Shown: positions 16,466-24,968 of the stretch, piece after piece
Layout of the letters: every line of letters begins with the position of its first letter
How positions within the stretch are numbered: position 1 is the first letter of the stretch
Assembly: GCA_910595855.1 (NCBI GenBank)
Contig: CAJVCJ010000080.1
Span: forward strand, 1-44,138
DNA length: 44,138 nt
Source: Candidatus Thioglobus vulcanius
Lineage (GTDB): Bacteria > Pseudomonadota > Gammaproteobacteria > PS1 > Pseudothioglobaceae
Direction of reading: 5' to 3'
Notes under the pieces: generated by a model
Database searches by the model: none
Told to the model about the DNA's origin: nothing
Seen by the model: the letters and a program-made list of their open reading frames with translations, nothing else
Position numbers and translations under genes: made by a program

Positions 16466-16894
16466 TTGCTGATTAACCCAACTTTGTAAATTATGTAAAT
16501 GCTGTTTGTCTTGTTTATGGCAGTATTTTTCTAATACGTCTAGGCGCTCACTAAGCTCTAAAAATATCATTTTATAATGCTCATTTTTAACTTCTTCTTT
16601 ATAAAGCTTAGACTTTAAAGATGCAATAACCGTTATTAGCGCCTGTTCGTTCTCTTGTTTAATGGTATCTGCGGCACCAGCCTTATACATTGCATTGGCT
16701 TTAATTTTTTGTATTTTAAGTAAATGAGCATCGCGCTCTGAATGCAAGCTATGAGAAGGATAAGCCAAACGAATACTGTCCATTGTCACATAGCCTTCAT
16801 GGGTTTGTAACCTCCCAGAACTAATTTGATCTTGAATATGATTACGACTTACACCTAATCGACGAGCCGCCTGTGAAACACTAAGCTTAATCAT
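16457..16894 (-). CDS. Helix-turn-helix protein with C-terminal coiled coil, unknown target
   Basis: The ATG at 16894 is preferred because a strong GGGAGGG box lies 8 bases upstream; an in-frame TTG at 16912 would place that box inside the gene. The 145 residues begin with a MerR/excisionase-like helix-turn-helix (VSQAARRLGVSRNHIQDQISSGRL, about 6-29), followed by a wing-like GYVTMDSIRLAYP. The rest is charged and helical with heptad-like spacing (about 75-135), suggesting dimerisation. No ligand-binding domain or metal motif is visible. It follows hemD by 60 bases and is probably a transcriptional regulator. I do not recognise its target. Confidence 0.75.
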   Translation of the reverse strand: MIKLSVSQAARRLGVSRNHIQDQISSGRLQTHEGYVTMDSIRLAYPSHSLHSERDAHLLKIQKIKANAMYKAGAADTIKQENEQALITVIASLKSKLYKEEVKNEHYKMIFLELSERLDVLEKYCHKQDKQHLHNLQSWVNQQSH

Positions 16895-16954
16895 GTTATT
16901 TTCCCTCCCCAAAAAAAATATAATTTACTGTTGACTAAATTAATCAACTTTAGG

Positions 16955-17686
16955 CTATTTGTCAAGTCTATCCATATCTTCTAATACGCTAACAATGGCT
17001 TGATCACTGATATCTGCTGTTACCAATACCTGTTTAAACCCAAGTGATAGCGCATATTTCTTAATACGTTGACTCAGTACAATTAATGGGTAAGTTTTTA
17101 ACTGGCCAAGTTGGTTTAATTGAGTTGCTAATGAGATCAAACCATCAAGATTTTCATTACTGGTAATACTTATAACACCTTGATTATCAGATAAAAAACT
17201 ATTAAAAATAACTTTATGCTTTGGTGTTATCTCGCAAGTTATTCGATCATACACCTCAACATATTCAACCTGATTGTGGTTTTTTTCAAGGCCAATTTTT
17301 AGTGTTTCTCGACCACCTTTACCCCTAAAAATTAATACATTTTTAGCGTACAACTTTGAGACTGATTTAAGTGCTAGTAACGCCTCACTAGAAGGCTTTT
17401 CTTTTGGAAAATCATCAACTGTGATTTGGTAATCATCAAGCTTTTTAGCCGTTGCCACGCCAACAGTAAAGATTTTATCAGCCTTAACTTGATTGAATAA
17501 CGTCAGCCCATGTTCAACTGCATTTGCACTGATAAAAATAGCTGCATCATATTGATTTCGCATTAATGTTGCTTGAATAGGTTTAACTTCAAGTGTTGGA
17601 AATAACAACGGTGTATGGCCACTATCAACAACCAATCCTTCAAGCGTTTTAACTTGGGAAAGCGGGCGAGTTAGTAAAACATTCAC
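16955..17686 (-). CDS. hemD: Uroporphyrinogen-III synthase (HemD)
   Basis: HemD closes and inverts ring D of hydroxymethylbilane to uroporphyrinogen III, the branch point for heme, siroheme and cobalamin. The 243 residues fit this poorly conserved family. They begin VLLTRPLSQVKTLEGLV with the TRP start, then FISANAVEHGL near 50-60, TVGVATAKKL near 74-83, LIFRGKGGRETL near 127-138 and SITSNENLDGL near 173-183. Siroheme demand is high here because DsrAB needs it. hemC is not in the window. A gene of unknown function ends 3 bases upstream. Confidence 0.9.
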   Translation of the reverse strand: MNVLLTRPLSQVKTLEGLVVDSGHTPLLFPTLEVKPIQATLMRNQYDAAIFISANAVEHGLTLFNQVKADKIFTVGVATAKKLDDYQITVDDFPKEKPSSEALLALKSVSKLYAKNVLIFRGKGGRETLKIGLEKNHNQVEYVEVYDRITCEITPKHKVIFNSFLSDNQGVISITSNENLDGLISLATQLNQLGQLKTYPLIVLSQRIKKYALSLGFKQVLVTADISDQAIVSVLEDMDRLDK

Positions 17687-17689
17687 CTT

Positions 17690-18283
17690 TTAAAACCCTA
17701 GAATTTCTGCAATTATTCTAATTTTATTCAACGCTTCGCTTTCAGCATTTTTACAAATAAGAATCGTACGGGTATTGATTAAAGCTGCCTGTTCAACATA
17801 GGCTCGCATTTGTTTTTCATCCCAACTGCTAGTTGTATACAAAACTGGAATGTGTGAATAATACAGATACTTGCCTACAACTTCTTGAACTTGATAATCT
17901 AGCTTATACGATTGGTCTGATTGAAAAGCAACTCGATAATCTTTCAACAATGCAATAACATCCGCATCAAGTTGATGTTTCAATTCACAAAACAATACAA
18001 ATAAAGAGCGATATTCTGACACCGAATCGAGTAAATTAGCTAAATCACTAGCGTTGGCTAATTGTTTGGAGCCAATAGAAAGCACCAATTCAAATTCTTC
18101 ATCGGAATCTTCTAACTCCTCAAAAATTGAATCTAGATCTTCTTGCGTATCGATTGGCAAAGACAAAGTTTTAAACAAAGTTGAATAGTAATCAAAGCGC
18201 CATTCACTAGGCAGGTCCTCTGGATAAAAATCATCAATCAAATCAAGACCGCTACGGCCAATTAAAAACTCTGTTTCACTCAT
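17690..18283 (-). CDS. Hypothetical protein, possible diverged DUF72-like fold
   Basis: This 197-residue soluble protein starts 3 bases before hemD on the same strand. The N-terminal line LIGRSGLDLIDDFYPEDLPSEW followed by a YYSTLFKTLSLPID segment recalls the opening of DUF72/YecE TIM-barrel proteins (IGTSGW...FYP..LP...YYA..F). The later DUF72 hallmarks are not evident, and the protein is 40-60 residues shorter than that family. It is notably acidic (DLDSIFEELEDSDEEFE near 48-62). No cofactor or catalytic motif can be named. The gene looks intact, with normal codon use. The DUF72 idea is tentative. Confidence 0.65.
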   Translation of the reverse strand: MSETEFLIGRSGLDLIDDFYPEDLPSEWRFDYYSTLFKTLSLPIDTQEDLDSIFEELEDSDEEFELVLSIGSKQLANASDLANLLDSVSEYRSLFVLFCELKHQLDADVIALLKDYRVAFQSDQSYKLDYQVQEVVGKYLYYSHIPVLYTTSSWDEKQMRAYVEQAALINTRTILICKNAESEALNKIRIIAEILGF

Positions 18284-18333
18284 CTTTTGCGGTATGGCCT
18301 TTATAATATCTAAAAAATAAACATAAAATCACT

Positions 18334-19287
18334 ATGCCCGATATTCTACTACCAATTCTTGCCCTATTATCAGGTTTCGTACTTTTAATTTGGAGTGCTG
18401 ACGAGTTCACTGAAAACGGCGCCAAAATTGCCAATATCTTCAAGGTTTCACCGCTTATTATTGGTTTACTTATCTTTGGCTTTGGTACCTCTGCCCCAGA
18501 AATGCTAGTCTCTGGCTTGGCAGCAATGAACGGCAATACCGGCCTTAGTATTGGCAACGCAATTGGCTCCAATATTTTCAATATCGCCTTGGTGCTTGGC
18601 ATTAGCGCCATCATCGTCCCTATTAAAGTTCATGAAGATATTCTTAAAAAAGAGTGGGTGTTTTTAATGGTGGCAACCTTATGTGCCGGCTTACTATTAT
18701 GGGATGGACGATTAGATGTAACAGATGGCCTAATTCTTTTAACTCTATTGATATTATTTTTAGCCTACACACTTAGAGAGGCTAAAAAAAATACTCATCA
18801 TGAATTTGATAACCTTGAGCAACCAATCGATAAAAGCCAAACCAAAAAAACTTGGATTATGCTTATTGTCGGCTTGATTGTGCTAGTTTCAAGTGCAAAA
18901 TTAGTAGTTTGGGGTGGCGTTGAAGTAGCAAAAGCTTATGGCATTTCAGATCTAATTATTGGCCTTACCGTTGTTGCATTGGGTACTAGCCTGCCAGAGC
19001 TCGCTGTTTCTATTGCCAGTGTACTTAAGAAGCAATATGAAATGGTTGTGGGTAATGTTATCGGCTCCAACCTATTTAACACCATTGCAGTACTTGCCAT
19101 TCCAGGTTTAATCCACCCTTCTGATGTACCAATAGAGGTACTCAATAGGGACTATCCAATTATGCTTTTGCTTACCGTGCTGCTATTTATCGTTTCTTAT
19201 AAATTTGGCAAAAAACACGTTATTAATCGTTTTGAAGGTGTGGTGCTGGTCAGTGTATTTAGTCTTTACATGTGGCAGTTATTTTGA
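18334..19287 (+). CDS. Calcium/sodium antiporter (CaCA family, YrbG-like)
   Basis: This inner-membrane cation/Ca2+ exchanger has 317 residues and about ten helices in two inverted halves. Each half has the CaCA alpha repeat: GFGTSAPEMLVS near 49-60 with GNAIGSNIFN near 74-83, and ALGTSLPELAVS near 214-225 with GNVIGSNLFN near 240-249. The paired GTS-x-PE motifs bind the transported ions. It probably exports Ca2+ using the Na+ gradient, which also links it to the Na+-pumping oad complex. tsaE begins inside its 3' end. Confidence 0.92.
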   Translation: MPDILLPILALLSGFVLLIWSADEFTENGAKIANIFKVSPLIIGLLIFGFGTSAPEMLVSGLAAMNGNTGLSIGNAIGSNIFNIALVLGISAIIVPIKVHEDILKKEWVFLMVATLCAGLLLWDGRLDVTDGLILLTLLILFLAYTLREAKKNTHHEFDNLEQPIDKSQTKKTWIMLIVGLIVLVSSAKLVVWGGVEVAKAYGISDLIIGLTVVALGTSLPELAVSIASVLKKQYEMVVGNVIGSNLFNTIAVLAIPGLIHPSDVPIEVLNRDYPIMLLLTVLLFIVSYKFGKKHVINRFEGVVLVSVFSLYMWQLF

Positions 19288-19748
19288 AGATTAGCTGTAA
19301 TAATGAAACCCACACTAAAGACTTCGCTAAGTTACTAGCACACTGCACTAGTAATATTGATCATGCATTAGTTATTTACCTAGAAGGCGACCTAGGTGCA
19401 GGAAAATCCACACTAGCTCGTAGCTTTATTCAGACCTTTGGCTTTGATCGAGTTAAAAGCCCAACCTATGCTTTAGTTGAGAGTTATGTCAATGAGAAAA
19501 TAAGCATTCATCATTTTGATTGTTATCGACTAAGCGATCCTGAAGAGCTAGAATACATCGGCATTCGTGAATACTCAGGTCCGGGACATATTCAGCTAAT
19601 TGAATGGGCAGAACTAGGTCAAGGCGCTATTGAGCCGGCAGATATGGTAATAAATATAACAGGCATAGATGAGGCTAGAACGTTAGCAATTACCACTCAC
19701 AGCAACACAGGCGAACTACTATTAGCATGCGTAAATTCATCACACTAG
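19272..19748 (+). CDS. tsaE: tRNA threonylcarbamoyladenosine biosynthesis ATPase (TsaE)
   Basis: TsaE is the P-loop ATPase that resets the TsaB-TsaD complex making t6A37 in ANN-decoding tRNAs. The frame opens with a GTG at 19272 (158 residues), overlapping the antiporter gene. A TTG at 19284 would give a shorter start just before LKISC; neither has a strong ribosome site. Walker A GDLGAGKST lies at 39-47, then SPTYALVESY and HHFDCYRLSDPEELEYIG, including the family's H-x-D-x-Y-R motif, and LIEWAE near 117-122. The 3' end overlaps amiC by 22 bases. The tsaE-ami pair is a common gammaproteobacterial neighbourhood. Confidence 0.94.
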   Translation: MAVILKISCNNETHTKDFAKLLAHCTSNIDHALVIYLEGDLGAGKSTLARSFIQTFGFDRVKSPTYALVESYVNEKISIHHFDCYRLSDPEELEYIGIREYSGPGHIQLIEWAELGQGAIEPADMVINITGIDEARTLAITTHSNTGELLLACVNSSH

Positions 19749-20845
19749 CGGTTGGATTATTACTATTAGGCGGTAGTTGCTACGCAGATAACAAAATAAC
19801 TTTATATGACTTTCGATTTTGGAGCTCGCCGGAACGCACTCGAATTGTTATTGATACAGATCCCGGCGTTGACTTCTCAATCAAGCAAAATAAAGATCAC
19901 TTTATTTTAAGCATCCGTCAATCAAAAATACTTCAAGATACCTATAAAAAACTTTTTTATAGTGATGATCGCATCTTAAAAACTCGCATAAAACGCAATA
20001 AATCAGGTTATCAACTTACCTTTAAGATTAACAACTCTTACCAAATAAAAAGCTACACATTACCGCCAAATAATAAATACAAACATCATCGACTGGTAGT
20101 TGATATTTACGACAAAGCTAGCAAAGCAATCGTTAGTAAAATTAAAAAACTAGCCAAGAAAAACACTCAATCTAAAATAATTTTAATTGATGCCGGACAT
20201 GGTGGCGAAGATCCAGGGGCGATTGGACGTAAACACACACAAGAAAAACGTATCACCTTAAGTGTTGCCAAAAAATTAGCCAAAAAAATTAATAGGACTC
20301 GTGGCATGAAAGCAATATTAACCAGAAAAGGAGATTATTACGTTGACCTAACCAAGCGCATCCGAATTGCTCAAGCCAACAAAGCAACGCTATTTATCTC
20401 CATTCATGCAGATTCAGTGCTTAGCAGCAAAGCACGTGGCGCTTCAGTTTACACACTGTCAGGACATGGTGGCTCAACTAAATTTGCCCGACGTTTGGAA
20501 CAAACTCAAAATACTGCTGATCAATTTGGTGTCAATCAGCACTCAACTAGTAGTAACAAACAATTAGATAAAATTCTTTGGGAGTTATCTAGAAAAGATC
20601 GTGATATTCAAAGTCAAAAACTTGGAAAAAACATCCTTGCTCAATTAAAAAAGATTGGACATTTGCATAAGAAAAAACCGCAAAAAGCAGGTTTTGTCGT
20701 TCTAAAAACCCCTGCCATTCCATCAGTACTAGTGGAGACTGCCTTTATTTCTAACCCACAAGAAGAACGACGACTAAATAACAGCAAAGAGCAAGATAAA
20801 ATTGCCAATGCAATTTATCAAGGCATCTTAAGCTATTACAGATAG
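19727..20845 (+). CDS. amiC: N-acetylmuramoyl-L-alanine amidase (AmiC/AmiB type)
   Basis: This periplasmic zinc amidase cleaves the bond between MurNAc and the stem peptide during septal splitting. The 372 residues start with a signal peptide (to about 20, cleavage after CYA), then an AMIN domain (about 22-125) for septal peptidoglycan targeting, then Amidase_3 from about 147. Zinc and catalytic motifs are DAGHGGEDPGAIG, LTRKGD, SIHADS and VLVETAFISN with the catalytic glutamate. No LysM repeats are present. The gene closes the antiporter-tsaE-amiC run and converges on the end of the dsr operon. Confidence 0.94.
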   Translation: MRKFITLAVGLLLLGGSCYADNKITLYDFRFWSSPERTRIVIDTDPGVDFSIKQNKDHFILSIRQSKILQDTYKKLFYSDDRILKTRIKRNKSGYQLTFKINNSYQIKSYTLPPNNKYKHHRLVVDIYDKASKAIVSKIKKLAKKNTQSKIILIDAGHGGEDPGAIGRKHTQEKRITLSVAKKLAKKINRTRGMKAILTRKGDYYVDLTKRIRIAQANKATLFISIHADSVLSSKARGASVYTLSGHGGSTKFARRLEQTQNTADQFGVNQHSTSSNKQLDKILWELSRKDRDIQSQKLGKNILAQLKKIGHLHKKKPQKAGFVVLKTPAIPSVLVETAFISNPQEERRLNNSKEQDKIANAIYQGILSYYR

Positions 20846-20858
20846 TTAATTATTGACT

Positions 20859-20881
20859 AAAAAAACAATCACAAGAGTGAT
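20859..20881 (-). terminator. Likely intrinsic terminator of the dsr operon
   Basis: On the minus strand, a 5-bp stem ATCAC/GTGAT with a TCTT loop is followed two bases later by seven U residues. It lies 23 bases after the dsrR stop codon. The stem is short, so efficiency may be modest, but the position is right for ending the 12-kb transcript before it opposes amiC. Confidence 0.5.
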
Positions 20882-20903
20882 AATATAATTTATATTTGAT
20901 TGA

Positions 20904-21236
20904 TTATGATTTAGACGGTGCGTGAGACTCTTCAGGTGGTATATAGCTAGGATCATTCGGATTCATGAACACAAAGCTGTAATCTTCTCCCACTTGGATT
21001 TGATCAAAATCTACCACCATTCCTTCTAGTAATACTTTTTGCGCATAGGCAATAACGTATTCAATACCATTTGATTCAAGATGAATATCACCATCATTGC
21101 GCTCATCAAAACCCATCATATATTGAAAGCCTTCTTCTGTTTGGTCAGCAGCAAATCGAATGGTTAGCCCTTGGTTTTCTGGATTGTGAGTTGATAAGGA
21201 TATCTCTTCTGCAGCTTTTTTTGTAATTGTAATCAT
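20904..21236 (-). CDS. dsrR: DsrR, A-type scaffold-like protein of the dsr operon
   Basis: The 110 residues have the HesB/IscA (A-type carrier) fold signature: ITITKKAAEEISL at the start, LTIRFAADQTEEGFQYMMGFDE in the middle and GMVVDFDQI, SFVFMNPNDP near the end. There is no cysteine anywhere, so it cannot hold an Fe-S cluster in the way IscA does. This fits what is known of DsrR in Allochromatium vinosum, which lacks the three cysteines and affects dsr expression post-transcriptionally. The start overlaps the dsrN stop by 4 bases (ATGA). It is the last gene of the operon, with no dsrS after it. Confidence 0.9.
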   Translation of the reverse strand: MITITKKAAEEISLSTHNPENQGLTIRFAADQTEEGFQYMMGFDERNDGDIHLESNGIEYVIAYAQKVLLEGMVVDFDQIQVGEDYSFVFMNPNDPSYIPPEESHAPSKS

Positions 21237-22588
21237 GTTGTTTTAGATTTAGTTTTAATGAAATCGACAAATTGCACCACCCACTGATTACCAGCAAGAT
21301 TGCGCAGATGCGTATATGAGGCTAATAAATTATATTTAATAATGCCGTCACGCTTATTATCCACGCCTACACCACGCAAAACCTCAAAAGCATAACGTGT
21401 ATTGGTATCAATATTTTCTAGCTTGGAATAATGAAATTCATGTGCCTTAATGCATTCAGATACGCCACTCCATGGATGGTTACCATTCGGCGCAAGCTGA
21501 ACATAACCTCTGCCAATCGGCTTAGGTGTCATCCTGGTATCTGCATCAATCACACCAACCATTGGAAAACACCCATCTTTAGTAATGATTTGGCTAGTCA
21601 AATACATTAACCCGCCACACTCAGCATAGGTCGGTAGACCTTGTTCAATTTTGTTTTTTATATCAGACAGCAACAAAGTATTGCCACTTAACTTATCTAA
21701 TTGCATTTCAGGAAAGCCGCCACCTATAAACAAACCGTCGCAATCAGGTAAATGTTGATCTTTAAGAGAGTCAAAATAAGTGACGTGCACACCTAATTGC
21801 TTGAATTGATCAAGGTCATCTTGATAATAAAAACCAAAACTGCTATCTTTAGCAATTGCCACTGTAAGTTTTGCATTTACAGTATTAATAATTTCTTTCT
21901 TAGCTTTTGGCTTAGGCGATTGCAGGGTTAGAATTTTATCAATATCAACCTGATCTGTAATAATGCGTGCTGCAGTATTGATAAATTGTTGTGATTGTGG
22001 GGTTTCGTTGGCAGGCATTAAACCTAAATGACGTTCATCAATAATTAATTCAGTAGATCGACGAATAGAACCAATTATATCAAGATCTGTGTAATGTTCA
22101 ATTGCTTGAATTAATTTAGACTCATGCCGATCCCCGGCAACCTTATTAAGAATAACCCCTGCAATAACAACATCAGAGTCGAAATCTTGATAGCCTTTAA
22201 CCAAGGGCGCCACTCCACGAGTAATGCCGGTAGAATCAACTACCATTATCACTGGTAGATTTAGTAGCTTTGCTAAATCAGCATTAGCATCACCACCGGT
22301 AACATTCATACCGTCATATAAGCCTTTATTACCTTCGATAAGGGATATATCTGCCAAGCTATCTTTTGAGCGGTAAAGCTCAATTATTTCAGCTTCAGAC
22401 ATATTGTAAAAATCAAGGTTATAGCAAGATTTATCGCTGGCTTGAGAGAGCCAAATTGGATCAATATAATCTGGGCCTTTTTTAAAAGGCTGAACAGTAA
22501 GATTTAGCTGGCTTATAGCGCCACAAATCCCCAGACTAACAACTGTTTTGCCTGAGGATTTGTGTGCTGCAGAAAGAAAAACGGACAT
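21233..22588 (-). CDS. dsrN: DsrN, siroheme amidase (cobyrinate a,c-diamide synthase homologue)
   Basis: DsrN is thought to amidate siroheme to the siroamide form used by DsrAB. The 451 residues match CbiA/CobB: an N-terminal ATP-binding domain (HKSSGKTVVSLGICGA near 9-24, FKKGPDYIDP at 35-44, GLYDGM near 89-94) and a C-terminal glutamine amidotransferase domain with YAECGGLMYL (nucleophile C324) and FHYSKLE. A cobalamin role is the alternative, but the gene lies inside the dsr operon, between dsrP and dsrR, as in known sulfur oxidisers. Confidence 0.93.
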   Translation of the reverse strand: MSVFLSAAHKSSGKTVVSLGICGAISQLNLTVQPFKKGPDYIDPIWLSQASDKSCYNLDFYNMSEAEIIELYRSKDSLADISLIEGNKGLYDGMNVTGGDANADLAKLLNLPVIMVVDSTGITRGVAPLVKGYQDFDSDVVIAGVILNKVAGDRHESKLIQAIEHYTDLDIIGSIRRSTELIIDERHLGLMPANETPQSQQFINTAARIITDQVDIDKILTLQSPKPKAKKEIINTVNAKLTVAIAKDSSFGFYYQDDLDQFKQLGVHVTYFDSLKDQHLPDCDGLFIGGGFPEMQLDKLSGNTLLLSDIKNKIEQGLPTYAECGGLMYLTSQIITKDGCFPMVGVIDADTRMTPKPIGRGYVQLAPNGNHPWSGVSECIKAHEFHYSKLENIDTNTRYAFEVLRGVGVDNKRDGIIKYNLLASYTHLRNLAGNQWVVQFVDFIKTKSKTT

Positions 22589-22612
22589 TACGCGCCCTAC
22601 TTTATTGCTGGC

Positions 22613-23815
22613 TTATTTTTTATGATGCGGATCAACAACATCATCTGCTAAGCTTTCTGGCAAAAATGGTAAGAATTTAACCAGGTAAGTAATTGCGATT
22701 ATTGCTACTGCAACACCACCCAATCCTAACATAAGCTCTGGTAATGTAGGTGTATAACTAGCAATTGTGCCATATCCTTCTAAAATCTCCTTACCTGGGA
22801 AAAGCTCCATTGGATAAGCTTGACCACCAATAATGATTACATAAAGCTGGATTAAACCACCTAATATAATCAGAACAGAAGCTAAACCCAGCATAGAACG
22901 GTTGCCCTTAGTAGCTGGTGAGTATAGCAATGCTAATGGTACCAAGCTACCTAAGATGATTTGACCATACCAAAACAACTTAGTATAAATGCCACCATCT
23001 AACAAAATGAAGTTTTCAACGCCTGAATTTTCAGCTAAATACAAATTACCTAGATGGTAAACCGCAACAAAGTACAGTACAGCTGCAACAAACACACCTA
23101 GTAAATTACTTAAACGATTAACAGTGGCATCACCTAAAGGACGAGCAGTCCATTTATAACTCGCCATCAATACCAAGATAAAGAAAGCCAAACCAAAGGC
23201 AAATGACATAATCACAAACATAGGTGCCATAATCACAGCATCGTATGCTTGACGAGCTACCAGGAATCCAAAAATTGAACCAGTACCAGTGGTTAAGATT
23301 AAACGCCAAGTGAACGCAGCAATACCAACACTACGACTGTATTTGTTCATTCTACGCTCAAACATCATCCACAAATAAACACCAACGATAACAAAGAAGC
23401 CATTATATAAAATGATATTCCAAGCAAAAATTGAGTTAAAGTTATACTCAGTCATAGCAACAATCAAGCGATCAGGGCGACCCAAGTCTAGCACCAACAC
23501 CATTAAACCACCAGCAAGCAATGCCAAGGCAACAAGACCTGACAAACGAGACAGAGGCTTATATACTTTTTTGTTAAATACTGAAGCAATAGAGGCGATA
23601 TTTAAAGCGCCCGATGCTGCAACAATTAAAAATAAAGCAAAGACATGTGGCATACCCCAAACAATACGATTACTCATACCTGTGACATGGTGTCCATTAT
23701 GTTCCATGAAATAAACACTACCCAATGCAGCTAAAATAAAAGCGCCTAAACCTGCAACTAATGCATAGAAACCTAGACTCTTACCTTGTGTTTGTTCGTA
23801 ACGAATTATGCTCAT
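22613..23815 (-). CDS. dsrP: DsrP, NrfD-type quinone-interacting membrane subunit
   Basis: DsrP is the integral membrane subunit that works with DsrO and DsrJ in the DsrMKJOP complex. The 400 residues show about ten transmembrane helices, beginning near 16-36 and ending near 355-380, in the NrfD/PsrC pattern. Internal marks include LDLGRPDR near 108-115 and WNIILYNGFFVIVGVYLWMMFERR further on. Quinone oxidation or reduction at the membrane is inferred from the family. It is 9 bases downstream of dsrO and 24 bases upstream of dsrN. Confidence 0.94.
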   Translation of the reverse strand: MSIIRYEQTQGKSLGFYALVAGLGAFILAALGSVYFMEHNGHHVTGMSNRIVWGMPHVFALFLIVAASGALNIASIASVFNKKVYKPLSRLSGLVALALLAGGLMVLVLDLGRPDRLIVAMTEYNFNSIFAWNIILYNGFFVIVGVYLWMMFERRMNKYSRSVGIAAFTWRLILTTGTGSIFGFLVARQAYDAVIMAPMFVIMSFAFGLAFFILVLMASYKWTARPLGDATVNRLSNLLGVFVAAVLYFVAVYHLGNLYLAENSGVENFILLDGGIYTKLFWYGQIILGSLVPLALLYSPATKGNRSMLGLASVLIILGGLIQLYVIIIGGQAYPMELFPGKEILEGYGTIASYTPTLPELMLGLGGVAVAIIAITYLVKFLPFLPESLADDVVDPHHKK

Positions 23816-23824
23816 AAACTTCTC

Positions 23825-24556
23825 TTAAATTCCACTATAGCGTACAGCTGTGTTTAAATTTAAATCTGCACGGATTTGAGTACTTTGAACTTTCTTTAAT
23901 GTTTGATTAATCTTGCTACTTGAATCATAAAGATCACCAAAAATAACCGCATCACTATTCACACTTGCAACACAAGCAGGCTGTTCACCCTTGTCTACTT
24001 TGTGTACACACATGGTGCATGACTCAACAGTACCTTTGCCTCTAGGCATATGTTCTTTTTGATCTGTTAACTCTTCATGAACAAAAGATCTAGCTTCGTA
24101 TGGACATGCCATCATGCAATAACGACAACCAATACAAAGATGCTTATCTACTAATACAATACCGTCTTCACGCTTCATTGAAGCGTTAGTAGGGCAAACA
24201 TCGACACATGGTGGTTCTTCACAATGCTGACACATTAATGCAAGATTACTAATGCGGCCAGTAGCCGTATCTTTAACCTTTAATTTTTTGATCCAGCTGG
24301 CTTTTTGATCACCTGTTGAAAGTTTATCACTACCCCAACCATGCTCTTTTTGACAAGCACCTACCATACCATCAATATCTGTTTCAGTAAGGCGGTTAGT
24401 GTCAATTAACATACCCCAGCGTTTTTCATTAGTAACTGGATTCTCATTAGCATTAACAAAAGTTGTTAATGTAATACCAGTTGCTAAAGTTGCTACGCCT
24501 GCAGTTGTCGCTGTCGTCGTTTTAATAAAATCACGACGGTTAATAGTTTTTTCCAT
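23825..24556 (-). CDS. dsrO: DsrO, periplasmic iron-sulfur subunit with Tat signal
   Basis: DsrO is an NrfC/PsrB-type ferredoxin exported by the Tat system: NRRDFIK at 6-12 is the twin-arginine motif, with a hydrophobic stretch to about 36. It has 243 residues and exactly 12 cysteines: C68; C109, C112, C117, C121; C141, C144, C147, C151; C180, C183, C195. Four-cluster relatives have 16. The missing four are three in the first motif (positions 58, 61, 64 are E, I, M) and the last of the fourth motif (V199). By the usual pairing these belong to a single cluster, so three [4Fe-4S] clusters are predicted. Its ATG overlaps the dsrJ stop by one base. Confidence 0.95.
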   Translation of the reverse strand: MEKTINRRDFIKTTTATTAGVATLATGITLTTFVNANENPVTNEKRWGMLIDTNRLTETDIDGMVGACQKEHGWGSDKLSTGDQKASWIKKLKVKDTATGRISNLALMCQHCEEPPCVDVCPTNASMKREDGIVLVDKHLCIGCRYCMMACPYEARSFVHEELTDQKEHMPRGKGTVESCTMCVHKVDKGEQPACVASVNSDAVIFGDLYDSSSKINQTLKKVQSTQIRADLNLNTAVRYSGI

Positions 24557-24939
24557 TATTTAGCTCCTTGTGCAGGGGTGGTTCGGTGACAGCTGAAACA
24601 ATCCACACTTGTTGCAACTTTTTTATGGCAAGTTGAACAAAATTGACCTTCAGAATTCACAGGATGATAATCGTTAGAATTATCTTTTTTAGTTGCATGA
24701 CAAGTTACACAACCCTTAAGAGAATATTCTTCAGTTCGAACACCCTCTCTTAGAGTTTTATCACGCTTATGATTCAAAAATTCTGGATGCATCTTACGAA
24801 TCACTGAAATACTTTCATGATAAGTTTTTCCGGAATCTTTAATTGAGTGCGCTTCGTCACCCAGGCTATGAGTTTTTTGACCATGCGCAAAAGCACCAGT
24901 CATAATCAAACTAAAAAATAATATAATCCAACGATTCAT
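24556..24939 (-). CDS. dsrJ: DsrJ, periplasmic triheme cytochrome c
   Basis: The ATG at 24939 is preferred, as it follows a purine-rich GAAGAGAGAG stretch and begins the signal peptide directly; an in-frame GTG at 24954 adds five charged residues. The 127 residues have an N-terminal hydrophobic helix (about 3-18) and three heme sites: CVTCH at 77-81, CSTCH at 101-105 and CFSCH at 114-118. All six cysteines are in these motifs. In the A. vinosum protein a further cysteine upstream has been proposed as the axial ligand of one heme; none is present here. DsrJ passes electrons between the periplasm and the DsrMKJOP complex. Confidence 0.93.
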   Translation of the reverse strand: MNRWIILFFSLIMTGAFAHGQKTHSLGDEAHSIKDSGKTYHESISVIRKMHPEFLNHKRDKTLREGVRTEEYSLKGCVTCHATKKDNSNDYHPVNSEGQFCSTCHKKVATSVDCFSCHRTTPAQGAK

Positions 24940-24968
24940 AATCTCTCTCTTCACTAAGTTAAATCGAA

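Noticed and set aside
18276..18614. A 112-codon minus-strand frame opposite the Ca/Na antiporter
   Set aside because: It lies antisense to an antiporter with both CaCA repeats intact; its product is low-complexity Pro/Ile/Ser and lacks any family pattern.
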